A stretch of 32,941 nt of DNA, taken from an uncultured Bacillota bacterium (GTDB lineage Bacteria; Bacillota; Limnochordia; Limnochordales; ZCTH02-B6). The translations under genes and the position numbers were made by a program. The DNA lies in NCBI GenBank assembly GCA_937916565.1, contig CALFSR010000167.1, positions 1 to 32,941 of the forward strand. Reading direction: 5' to 3'. Below, one piece after another: positions 25,185-32,941 of this stretch (positions are counted from its first letter, which is position 1; every line of letters begins with the position of its first letter). The notes under the pieces are model-generated. The model saw only the letters and a list, made by a program, of their open reading frames with translations. It was not told the DNA's origin and searched no databases.

Positions 25185-25922
25185 CTAGAAATCGCCCGGT
25201 TGGATGGCGAGCACATCCGGGTTGTCCGCCGACGCGACCACGGAGATGCGCAACCGCGCCGGGCCGCCCGTCACCGGCCGGTGTTCCTCCACCTCGCCGG
25301 GCAGCACGAGCACGTCCAGCGGCACGCCGCTGGCCCTTACTTCCACCACGCGGCCGTCAACATCCTGGGCCGACATCAGCACCACTTCGTTGGGACCGGT
25401 GACCACCCCGCGGAACACCGACAGCGGAGTCCAGACGTACCCCAGCAGGTCCGCCACGTACGCCGTGCCCACCGCCAGGATGGCCGCCCGCTCCTCCGGC
25501 GTCGGTTCGTCCAGCGCGTACCAGTTGACGTTGATGGCCATCAGCTCCTGCGTGTGCGCGCCAAACACGTAGGTGATCGTCGCCGGCCCGACCGCGGGCG
25601 CGCCGGGCACGGGCGCCAGAGCCTCCAACATCACGTGGATGACGGGCGTCAGGTTCACCGGGTCAATGGCCCACTCGATGGGTGCGTCGGGATAGCGCTC
25701 GGCTACCCGCGCCTCCACTTCCGCCATGGTCATCCCCAGCCGTACGCCGTCAAACCCCTCGATGACAGCCGGTTCGAATCTCATCTCGAACTCTTGCGGC
25801 TGCCCGGTCATGGACAGTGCCAGGGTTTGCGCGTTGGCCGCGGCCCACCAGGGAGCAGGCGCCAAGACCACGATGATTGCCGTCGCCACCGTCAGCCAGG
25901 CTGTGCGTTTCGTCCACGCCAT
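25185..25922 (-). CDS. Secreted protein of unknown family (paralogue of the downstream gene)
   Basis: The product has 245 residues, with a signal peptide of basic start (WTKR) and a hydrophobic run to APAPWWAAANAQ. The mature part shares order and motifs with the next gene: GVRLGMTMAEVEARVAERYP, ITYVFGAHTQELMAINVNWY, DEPTPEERAAILAVG and NPDVLAIQPGDF. Start ATG 25922 has GGAGG 8 nt upstream; the reading from 25979 would overlap the preceding gene. It lies 16 bp after the end of the giant repeat protein, so co-transcription is very likely, and the protein may help secrete, fold or anchor it. No named family recognised. Confidence 0.82.
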   Translation of the reverse strand: MAWTKRTAWLTVATAIIVVLAPAPWWAAANAQTLALSMTGQPQEFEMRFEPAVIEGFDGVRLGMTMAEVEARVAERYPDAPIEWAIDPVNLTPVIHVMLEALAPVPGAPAVGPATITYVFGAHTQELMAINVNWYALDEPTPEERAAILAVGTAYVADLLGYVWTPLSVFRGVVTGPNEVVLMSAQDVDGRVVEVRASGVPLDVLVLPGEVEEHRPVTGGPARLRISVVASADNPDVLAIQPGDF

Positions 25923-25938
25923 GCCCCTGTCCTCCCGG

Positions 25939-26613
25939 TTACCTCTCTTTCCACTCGAAACTGACCGTACCGCTGGCATTTACCTTCAGGCTTAGGTTCA
26001 GCGCCTTCAAGTCTCGGTCGATCTCCTCCCTCAGTCCCAGGTCCAGCCAATAGCCCCCGTACAGCTCCAACTGACGCATAAACCAGGACGCCTCGGCCAT
26101 GGCTTCCGCCGGGTTTTCCCGCAGCAGGGTCAGAAACCGCTGGTACCGCTCGGCCTCTTGGGCGGCCAGCGCGGTCACGTTGTCCTGCAGCCGCTGAAAC
26201 GTCCTCATGAGGTCGAGGTGCTCGTTGTACGCCTGGCGCAAGTCGCCCGGCAAATCGTCGGGGTCCAGGCCCAACCATTCCATGTTGTCATTCAGGTATT
26301 TGGCCCGCTCGATCGGATTCGCGATGGCCAGCGCCTCCCGCAGCTGATCGCGCGCCCGCAGCTCCCAGCCGGGGGTGCAGTCCTGGAAAAGCGAAGCGAT
26401 GCACCCCCCAATGGCCTGACCTTGGTACTTCCACTCGTCCACATCGATGGTGATGGCAAAACCGAACGAGACGCCGCCAATCCCCATCGCGAGGCCGCCC
26501 GATACGGCCAAGGTGAACTTCCCGTCGCGTATGGCAACGCTAGCCTGGATGTTGTTGGCAAACAGGCCCGGGCTGTAGATCGTGACCCCAGCGTCCAACT
26601 CGATCTGCCGGTG
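25939..26613 (-). pseudogene. Giant MBG-repeat surface protein, C-terminal piece (after frameshift 2)
   Basis: This frame carries the last roughly 225 residues. The start, about QIELDAGVTIYSPGLFANNI, continues the Gly/Ala-rich beta domain of the preceding piece. It is followed by GGVSFGFAITIDVDEWKYQG, a hydrophobic Cys-containing stretch (GGCIASLFQDCTPGW) and a charged helical tail (about 150 residues, with ERYQRFLTLLRENPAEAMAE), ending in FEWKER. It has no SD or signal peptide of its own, so it is a gene fragment, not an independent gene. The frame opens at 26613 just past a stop, and joining it to the previous piece needs one base near 26607-26609. A sequencing error would make the whole gene intact. 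Confidence 0.72.
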
Positions 26614-27884
26614 TCAATCCCAACCTGGAAGCCGGCCCCGGCCTTGGCCTCGTGGCCGAACTGCAGCTTGCCGTTTTTCAAACCGTAGCCGATCTTCCCG
26701 CGGGCGCCCGCGATGACTCCAGCCTCGCCCGCGACGGATCCGCTCACGCCCACGCCCTCAGCGGCGTAGTTGAGGCCGCCCCCGGCCGTCGCACCGACAG
26801 CCACTTGCCCTTGTGCTTCGATTCCGGTCAACGAGATGCCCGCCTTGGCCGCCGCGAGGGCATCGGCACCCGTGCTCAGGAATCCGGAGCCCAAGTCATA
26901 GACGACCTCCACCCCGGCGCCGGCCTTCAGTGTCACACCCGTGACCCCGTAGGCCGCGAGCACCCCCGCATACGCGCTGGCCGTGGCGTCCGAGCTCAAA
27001 GCCGTTTCGTAATCGACGTTGGCGCCGAACAGGGTCCAGCTGACAGGTCCATCGCCTCTTGAGAGGTCATAGTTCAGCCCAAAGTTGAGCAGTTGGACCT
27101 CAACGCCGCTCGACTCCTGCAGCGCCGACAATTCCTCCCATTCCTCCTGCTGCAGTTGGGTGACGCTGGCAATCCGCCCCTTCAGCGGATCGTCGACGCC
27201 ACCGATCAGGGTCATGCCGAGGGAATTATCGGCAAAGGCAACCAAAGTGCCCATTTGGTCTGTGTCCTCGGTGGCTGGGAACGGGATGAAGTAGTCGGCC
27301 GCCGAACCGTCGAACCATTCCACGACGATGTAGTACCGGCCAGGGTATCTTTGGACGGCCCACGGCTCGACGCGGGGCAAGTATTCTGGTGACAGGTAAC
27401 TGGTTTCCCAGGTGTAGTAATACAGACCCAGGCGAACGGGCGCAAAAATCCTTTCGTTGCCCAGCCACAGATCCGCTCCGAGACCCTGACCCAGCTCGCC
27501 CGTGTACGGGTGGTAGGAAAGGAAGCCCCAGTCGGGTGTGTAGATGGCGTCGTACGTCCGCCACATGACCCACGCCCGGTGAATGGTCATGATCCCGGGC
27601 ACATTGCCGCTGGATTCAATGTAGTAGTTGGCCGCGTCCTCGCCTTCCAGCGACGAGAGGACCTGGAAATAGATGCCGGGCGCCGGCTTGTCCTCCAGCC
27701 TCCCGATCCGCCCGTTGACGTCCACCAGGAGCACCTCGCCGGGCCGCACGTCATCGCCGGGGATAATGCCCCAGAGCGTCACTTCCCCCGTGGTCAATCC
27801 CGGTGTCCAGACGTGGCCCACCTCTCCGGCCCCTCCAGCCACCACCTTGGGGAACCGCCGTTGCACGTCAGAGGATCCTCGCAC
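26292..27884 (-). pseudogene. Giant MBG-repeat surface protein, middle piece (between frameshifts 1 and 2)
   Basis: The piece of up to 530 residues opens with the second half of MBG repeat 14 (LWGIIPGDDVR, LEGEDAANYYIESSGNVPG). A beta-rich region follows (DLWLGNERIFAPVRLGLYYY, WAVQRYPGRYYIVVEWFDGS). A Gly/Ala-rich domain, about 300-430 (GAGVEVVYDLGSGF, GVGVSGSVAGEAGVIAGARG), resembles alpha/beta Gly-rich domains found in large secreted effectors. After about residue 425 (GFQVGIDTG) this frame turns into low-complexity Arg/Ser-rich sequence, and the sensible protein continues in the 25939-26613 frame. The 5' end overlaps the previous piece by about 90 bp. It has no own start signal; treat it as part of one interrupted gene. 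Confidence 0.75.
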
Positions 27885-30800
27885 GCCAGGAAATTGCCGA
27901 ACTGCCCTTCGACGTCGGCGATCAGGTAGTAGACGGGGCGCGGCTTGATCCGGAGGTACTGCGAACGGGGCAACGGGTCGTAATTTCGATCGATGGTGTA
28001 GTTGGCGGCATCAGCGCCGTAGAGCACCAGGTTGAGCGGGTAATCGCCGGCGTTCAGCTTCGAAACCGGAATCAAGTTGCCCTCGGAATCGCGCCAGTAG
28101 ACCTCACAGCAGTCATCGCCTTCAACCACACCGCCGTACCCCGCAGGGGCCACGTCCACCGCGTCCCCATAAAGATGGGTCGCGTAACCGATGCTGCCAT
28201 ACCGCCAACTGCCCGTCGACTCATTCCAGTAGCGGTAGTTCTCAGACTCATAGCCAAGGATCACGCGGAGCGGCCGCGGCTCGATGGTAATGGTATAGTA
28301 CGGGTCCTCCATTTCCAACTCGTAGAAGAGCGCGTGCTGACCCGTGAGCGTCCACTCAAAGAACCCGTACGTCCCGACAGGTGCCCGGGGGTTGGGCTCC
28401 CAGTAGTCCTCCGTTATCCGTATGACGGGGTATTGTACATCCCTCCGCGCCCCGTCCTTGTCCACCAGCCAGGCCGCGACGAATTTGATTCGCACGTCAT
28501 CGCCCGGGAGAATGCCGTAGACGACGCCGCGGAAGCCGTCCAGGCTTTCGGGCGTGTAGCCGTACATCCACGTATTTTGCCTGGGCGGCGGCAGCGTCAG
28601 CACCTTCTTGCCGACCTCAAAGGTCGTGCCGATCTGCGAGGGGACAACGGTGGTGAGCTCGAAATTGGCCGCGTCTTTGCCCACTAGGGCACGCGCGTTC
28701 AGGTCCGCAAGGCCCACCCAGTACGGGCCCAAGCTCCGCAGCTGGACCCTGCCCAGGGACCACAGCTCATCCCACGTGAGGTCAAGGTCCGGCCCGCCGA
28801 TCCACAACGGGGCCAACTCCACGTCGGCGATCAGGCTGTCATCGTCGTCGCCAAAGTCCAGGTGAACCTCGATGTCCCTCGGCGACAGGTAGTCTCCGTA
28901 CACGTAATCCTTGTTGACGGTCACCGTCACCGAGATCGGGCGGGGTTGAATTTGCAACGTCACGGAAAGGTCATCTGCCAGCGTGTAGTTCCTCGCCGAA
29001 GAGCCTGCGAGACCGAGCTTGATGACGTAATCGCCCACGGCAAGATAGCCGAAGGTGCTGAAGCTTAACTCAGGCACCTCTGCCACGAAGCGCACATCGT
29101 CGTTCCCGACGATGCCCCACAACTCTGCCACGTCGACGAATTCAAAGCCACTGGGATCGTAGGGATTGATCAAGCCATACTTCTTTTCAAAGTCGCCGAA
29201 GACGAAGGGGACATACCGGCCGTCTTCAACCAGAATGTTGCCGTTGTACGCGAGGCGGTAGCCGATAACCTGGAGCGGGCGCGGCTCCACGTATAGGTAC
29301 CCAATTTCGGAGCCCTCATGCTTCAGTTCGTAGTTGCCGGCGGCCAGCCCCTCTAGGATGGGGATCAGCGGGTACCGCCTGCCTGCTTGGAGATATTCAG
29401 GATACGCGTCCCGGTCCCGGACCACCACGCCTCCTGCGGTCACGTCGTCGCCGGGCAGGATGTCCTCATCAAAGAGTTCTGCTGTATACCGGGAAGAGGG
29501 CTCGTTATCCCCGTACACCATGGTCACGTCTTTGGTGATGTACCGCACCGGCCGGGGCCAGATGGTCACCGTCCCGCTAATGTTGCCCTCGGACGCGAGG
29601 GTGTAATTGGGGTGATCGAGGGCGTACGCGGAGACGATGTACTGCCCGACGGACAAACGTTCATGATAGACGCCCGTGTACTGCCCGCCCGATGCCCAGA
29701 AAGTCAGGTGACCAGCATAGAGGTCGTCGCCTGGCAGTCGATTGTAGAATTCCACCTGCACCCAAGCGGTCGGGTCCCCGTATGTCCGGCCCTGGTCCAT
29801 TACCTTCACCGTAACGGGCCGCTTTTGCACCCACAAGTTCCCTGTGTTACGCTCGTCGGGTGCCGGCAGCCGGTACCGATAGGCGTAGTCGCCGACCAAC
29901 TCGGCTACGACCGCTTTGCCATTGTAATTGCCCGCATCAGGCAGCTTGATGATGGTGCCGTCGTCCAACCGGACGCCGATCTGCAACTTTACTCCCTGCT
30001 CAAAGTCAACGAGGACCGGATCCCCGTACACGCTGTCATATGAAGACAAGCTCGGATTGATCAGCCTGGGAATCACGCTGAACTGGCCTATGGTGTTGCC
30101 GGTCTCGGCCAGCACGTAGTTGCCCGCGGCGGGTCCCGTCAACGTCCGAAGCGCGACCGTATAGTCGCCGACATCCGGCAGGGGGGACCACTCCCACGGG
30201 GTGCCGTCCCGCCAAAAGTCCAGTTCGGACTCGACAGCGTCCCCGGGGACAAGCCCGTTCAGCGTGACCTGCACTGCCGTTGGGAAATCAGGGTCCCCGT
30301 ACTCGAAAGATGGAACGGTGATGGTGTAAGTGATCGGTTTGGGCCGTACCTCCAGGGAAATCTCCGGGACACTGGCGCCGTGCAGCACATAGTTGGCGCT
30401 GTCCCGACCAGTCAGTGGAATCTCACGGTCGGAATAAGCCAGGATGAAATAGTGGCCCACGGGAATGTCCAGGCCAGCTCGGGGATAAGTGTCCTCCGGA
30501 TCCTTTTGGACTCGGTAGAAACCTTCCCCGGTCAGCTGTACCTCGTCACCCGGTAAAACTCCCTTCAGGACCGGCAGGGGATTCTCCCCGAGCCCCCGTC
30601 CACCGGATGTGTCGCCGTAGATGAGGGCGATGGGGTCTGTCACCACCTGCAGCGGCCGGCGATTTATCGTCAGCGTGGCGGGCATATTTCCGGACTCAGC
30701 CAACCGGTTGTTGCGCGCGTGCTCGCCGCTCAGCCCTGTTACAACCACCGTGTACGTCCCGGCCGGTATGCGCGTGCGGAGGTCAATCTCTTCCTGGCCC

Positions 30801-31818
30801 TGGAACACCCCTATTACCGCCTCTACGTTGTCCCCGTCAACGAGACGCTGGAGGAAGGAGACCGAAATGTCGACCGGGTCACCGTAGACGGCCGCAGGAC
30901 TGGACACCTGCCATGTAAGGACTCGCGGCTCAACCTCCAGCTGGGCCGTGGGCTCACCCACCACCTCGTAGTTATGGGCAAGTTCGCCGCTTAGCCCGAC
31001 GACCTTTGCGGTGTAGGTCCCAACGGGAAGGCGCTCCGAGTTTTCGATGCGCTGGCCGTTCACAAACAGCTCCACGACCGGGACAAGTTCATACGGTCTG
31101 TCCCGGTCCCACTCCATCACGTCCTCGAGTGCCAGCGATGGCGTGGGCAACAAGGCGCTTCCGTACTCTCGTTTCATATTTTGAAAATCCGAGATTGTAA
31201 TGGGCCGCGGATTAATCACGAACTCCCCTTGGCCGGACGACAAGCTCTCGCCTAAGACCAAGACATAGTTGACCGCGTCTTCGCCGCCGAAACCGCCAAT
31301 AGAGTAGCTGTAGGTGCCCCGTTGGGCGTGCGGCCAGAGTTGAAAGCCGTCCCCGACGGGCCGCAAGCCTGTCTCGTCCAATGACTTGGACTCCGAGCCG
31401 AAACTCCACGTGAGTGAGACGCGGAGCTCCACGTCGTCGCCCGGCAAGATATCGCCGGGGGAGGCGGTCTTGAGGAACGGTTGCGGATCTCCGTAGATGT
31501 ACGTCAAATAATGCGGGACAATGGTAACGGGACGCGGCTCAATCCACAACGGTATTTTGGCCCCGTCCTTCAAACCGTCTCCGTCCAAGTCTTCTGGCGC
31601 CAGGTTAATCCAATAGCCCCCGCTGGTGCCCTTAAACGCGATGCCATCCGTCGCGGTGAGCGTCAGGTAGTATTCACCCGCAATCTCGCTGACCCCAGCC
31701 TTGGGTCCCGGCCCGCTGACAGCAATGGACCCGGGGGCCAGGATTTGCGTCAGCAGCATACCGCTCCCAGACAGTTGCGAGCCGAGCGCCACCTGATCCG
31801 GGTCGGGATCACCGTAAT
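27566..31818 (-). repeat. About 14 MBG/YDG-type protein repeats
   Basis: Each unit of about 80-115 residues opens with a VYGDP-like motif and usually continues with LPGDDV. It then has a GxYxVxxxxLxGxxAxNYxL stretch and ends with an EPRPLxV-type linker. Motif sites on the plus strand lie near 31808, 31494, 31165, 30887, 30617, 30300, 30027, 29781, 29514, 29200, 28899, 28561, 28170 and 27899. Variants such as MYGYTP, VFGDF and QFGNF mark diverged units. DNA identity between units is low, so this is an old array. Confidence 0.82.
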
Positions 31819-32941
31819 GGCGGCTGAACGTGTCGTTGACGTTGCCCAAGGTGAGCCGGGTCACATTGCCGCTGTTAACTCCCCGTCCAAACCGGGTAAT
31901 GACCTCTTTGCCATTGTCGCGCACCTCGACAAATTTCAGGAGGCCACCCCGAAGGAGACCATCATCCTCCGTAAGCCAGGTCACGCTCTTGCCCTTAAGG
32001 GTAACGGCGTTCGGCTTGTCGCCGGTAGTCTGTACCTGGACCCACAGGTTGCCGTACAGCTCAATGTCACCGCTGACGGTAACATCGCCGCGAAGCATGA
32101 TATAGGGCACCAATCCATCCTGCGGCTCGGTCGCGTTCGTGGCGCTGAGACCCACTCCGTGAAACTCCTCCGGGAGCTCAAGGTCGCCCGCGAAGAGGCC
32201 CGCGCTGCCGTCACCGTGCAGGATTTCCAAAGCCAGGAGGCCGTTATCGCCCGTAAACCGGGCCCACTCCTCATCGTACATCCGAATGTAGGCCCAACCG
32301 GTCGGCTTGTAGGCTGTTGCCGGGACCGCGTTGGCGGTTAGTGTCCAGTTGCTATTGTAGGTGTTAAAGAGTCCGCCCAACGTGATTTCCTCGGCAGCCA
32401 ACAGGTGCAAGTCTCCCGCTTTGCCGCTCTTGGTGCCAGCGCGGACCTGGTCCTCCATGATGGCTAGGCCGCCGCTGCCCCATCGCACGCCCCAGCTCCC
32501 GTGCAGGGTTACGTTCACGCCCGAACGCAGAAGATCGCCGATGTCGCTCCGCCGGGACTCATCGTTCGTGTCGTACTCAACCAGCACTGTAATATCGTCC
32601 CACTCACCCGGCCACGAAAGGATCCAGATTCGATCCGCTGCAAGGCGGAAGCTGCCGCCTTCGCCGATGCGGAGCTTGGAAAAGTCCAGATCGACCTTGC
32701 TTCCGACGATTTCCACGTGGCCGCCCGGTGCGTCGTCTTCGTTGGCTTTCGGGCCCACGTCCAGCTCGCCGCTGATATTCACCGGACTGCCTTCGCCCGT
32801 CCCAAAGACAATCCGTCCCGGCTGCTCCGAGACGCTGTTGGCTTTGATGACGCCCTTCATGTTGATGGCTTCCCGCACAGCTTTATAGGCGGTGTAAGCA
32901 TCCAGCTTGACCAACCCGCCGTCGGCAACGATGGTTCCCTC
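27794..32941 (-). CDS. Giant haemagglutinin-like MBG-repeat surface protein, N-terminal piece (partial at right edge)
   Basis: The frame is open from the right edge; the true start lies outside. The first visible residues (VKLDAYTAYKAVREAINMKG, then VIKANSVSEQPGRIVFGTG) resemble the distal part of the haemagglutination/two-partner-secretion domain of FhaB-type exoproteins. Beta-helix-like strands follow to about residue 390. About 13.5 MBG/YDG-type repeats follow; such repeats occur in adhesins and cell-surface proteins. The frame ends in repeat 14 at a run of C residues, and the protein continues in the 26292-27884 frame. Rebuilt, the gene exceeds 2300 codons in this window. No TpsB-type pore gene is in view. 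It probably has an adhesive or surface-layer role; by eye the base composition is a little less GC-rich than in the transport genes. Confidence 0.82.
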   Translation of the reverse strand, partial: EGTIVADGGLVKLDAYTAYKAVREAINMKGVIKANSVSEQPGRIVFGTGEGSPVNISGELDVGPKANEDDAPGGHVEIVGSKVDLDFSKLRIGEGGSFRLAADRIWILSWPGEWDDITVLVEYDTNDESRRSDIGDLLRSGVNVTLHGSWGVRWGSGGLAIMEDQVRAGTKSGKAGDLHLLAAEEITLGGLFNTYNSNWTLTANAVPATAYKPTGWAYIRMYDEEWARFTGDNGLLALEILHGDGSAGLFAGDLELPEEFHGVGLSATNATEPQDGLVPYIMLRGDVTVSGDIELYGNLWVQVQTTGDKPNAVTLKGKSVTWLTEDDGLLRGGLLKFVEVRDNGKEVITRFGRGVNSGNVTRLTLGNVNDTFSRHYGDPDPDQVALGSQLSGSGMLLTQILAPGSIAVSGPGPKAGVSEIAGEYYLTLTATDGIAFKGTSGGYWINLAPEDLDGDGLKDGAKIPLWIEPRPVTIVPHYLTYIYGDPQPFLKTASPGDILPGDDVELRVSLTWSFGSESKSLDETGLRPVGDGFQLWPHAQRGTYSYSIGGFGGEDAVNYVLVLGESLSSGQGEFVINPRPITISDFQNMKREYGSALLPTPSLALEDVMEWDRDRPYELVPVVELFVNGQRIENSERLPVGTYTAKVVGLSGELAHNYEVVGEPTAQLEVEPRVLTWQVSSPAAVYGDPVDISVSFLQRLVDGDNVEAVIGVFQGQEEIDLRTRIPAGTYTVVVTGLSGEHARNNRLAESGNMPATLTINRRPLQVVTDPIALIYGDTSGGRGLGENPLPVLKGVLPGDEVQLTGEGFYRVQKDPEDTYPRAGLDIPVGHYFILAYSDREIPLTGRDSANYVLHGASVPEISLEVRPKPITYTITVPSFEYGDPDFPTAVQVTLNGLVPGDAVESELDFWRDGTPWEWSPLPDVGDYTVALRTLTGPAAGNYVLAETGNTIGQFSVIPRLINPSLSSYDSVYGDPVLVDFEQGVKLQIGVRLDDGTIIKLPDAGNYNGKAVVAELVGDYAYRYRLPAPDERNTGNLWVQKRPVTVKVMDQGRTYGDPTAWVQVEFYNRLPGDDLYAGHLTFWASGGQYTGVYHERLSVGQYIVSAYALDHPNYTLASEGNISGTVTIWPRPVRYITKDVTMVYGDNEPSSRYTAELFDEDILPGDDVTAGGVVVRDRDAYPEYLQAGRRYPLIPILEGLAAGNYELKHEGSEIGYLYVEPRPLQVIGYRLAYNGNILVEDGRYVPFVFGDFEKKYGLINPYDPSGFEFVDVAELWGIVGNDDVRFVAEVPELSFSTFGYLAVGDYVIKLGLAGSSARNYTLADDLSVTLQIQPRPISVTVTVNKDYVYGDYLSPRDIEVHLDFGDDDDSLIADVELAPLWIGGPDLDLTWDELWSLGRVQLRSLGPYWVGLADLNARALVGKDAANFELTTVVPSQIGTTFEVGKKVLTLPPPRQNTWMYGYTPESLDGFRGVVYGILPGDDVRIKFVAAWLVDKDGARRDVQYPVIRITEDYWEPNPRAPVGTYGFFEWTLTGQHALFYELEMEDPYYTITIEPRPLRVILGYESENYRYWNESTGSWRYGSIGYATHLYGDAVDVAPAGYGGVVEGDDCCEVYWRDSEGNLIPVSKLNAGDYPLNLVLYGADAANYTIDRNYDPLPRSQYLRIKPRPVYYLIADVEGQFGNFLACEDPLTCNGGSPRWWLEGPERWATSGHRD

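Noticed and set aside
27840..27860. Programmed -1 ribosomal frameshift at the first frame break
   Set aside because: The bases around the C-run do not form an X-XXY-YYZ slippery heptamer in the zero frame, and I see no obvious downstream stem; a missing base is simpler.
27566..31818. CRISPR-like or satellite DNA array
   Set aside because: The periodicity is at protein level (YGDP and NYxL motifs in one coding frame); units differ in length and DNA sequence.

Overview
The window is GC-rich, gene-dense bacterial chromosome with strong Shine-Dalgarno sites and frequent GTG/TTG starts. The protein families (YkvI-like and YczE-like membrane proteins, a TAXI-type TRAP transporter with DUF1850, a cyclic 2,3-diphosphoglycerate synthase homologue, a large SARP/BTAD-ATPase regulator) fit a GC-rich Bacillota lineage such as the Limnochordia/Symbiobacteriia/Thermaerobacter group. 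That placement is inference from gene content only. No rRNA, convincing tRNA, CRISPR array, transposase or phage gene was seen.

Layout. (1) 9-2890, minus: an S9 serine peptidase followed at once by a YkvI-like membrane protein. (2) 3127-5965, plus: a cDPG-synthase-like GTPase/kinase, an SDR dehydrogenase and a YczE-like membrane protein. (3) 5976-9552, minus: a complete TAXI-TRAP import system (receptor, DUF1850 protein, fused permease). (4) 9889-11193, plus: an ArsB/NhaD-type permease with an unclear start codon. (5) 11219-18063, minus: a sugar ABC importer (ATPase, two permeases, binding protein), headed by a ketose 3-epimerase and followed by a LacI-family repressor. Divergent from it, 18328-20521, plus: a Gfo/Idh/MocA oxidoreductase and a second TIM-barrel isomerase/epimerase. 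(6) 21083-24376, plus: a 1097-residue SARP/BTAD-AAA-TPR regulator behind a long spacer that carries three 11-bp-period direct repeats. (7) 24428-32941, minus: a very large secreted repeat protein running off the right edge, then two secreted proteins that are paralogues of each other.

Regions 5's two arms probably form one regulon for uptake and conversion of a rare ketose or related sugar. The first epimerase has four metal/catalytic residues with the same 33-26-35 spacing as characterised D-tagatose/D-allulose 3-epimerases. The shared divergent promoter region has two AATCGATT palindromes 90 bp apart, a plausible pair of LacI-type operators.

The most unusual locus is region 7. Its large gene has a two-partner-secretion-like haemagglutinin segment, then about 14 MBG/YDG-type repeats, then a Gly/Ala-rich domain and a helical tail. 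It is interrupted by two frame changes, each explained by one missing base. Repeat 14 starts in one frame and ends in the next, so the pieces were one gene. The two downstream genes, which I could not assign to a named family, start 16 bp and about 77 bp after their predecessors. The three genes form a candidate undescribed surface system.
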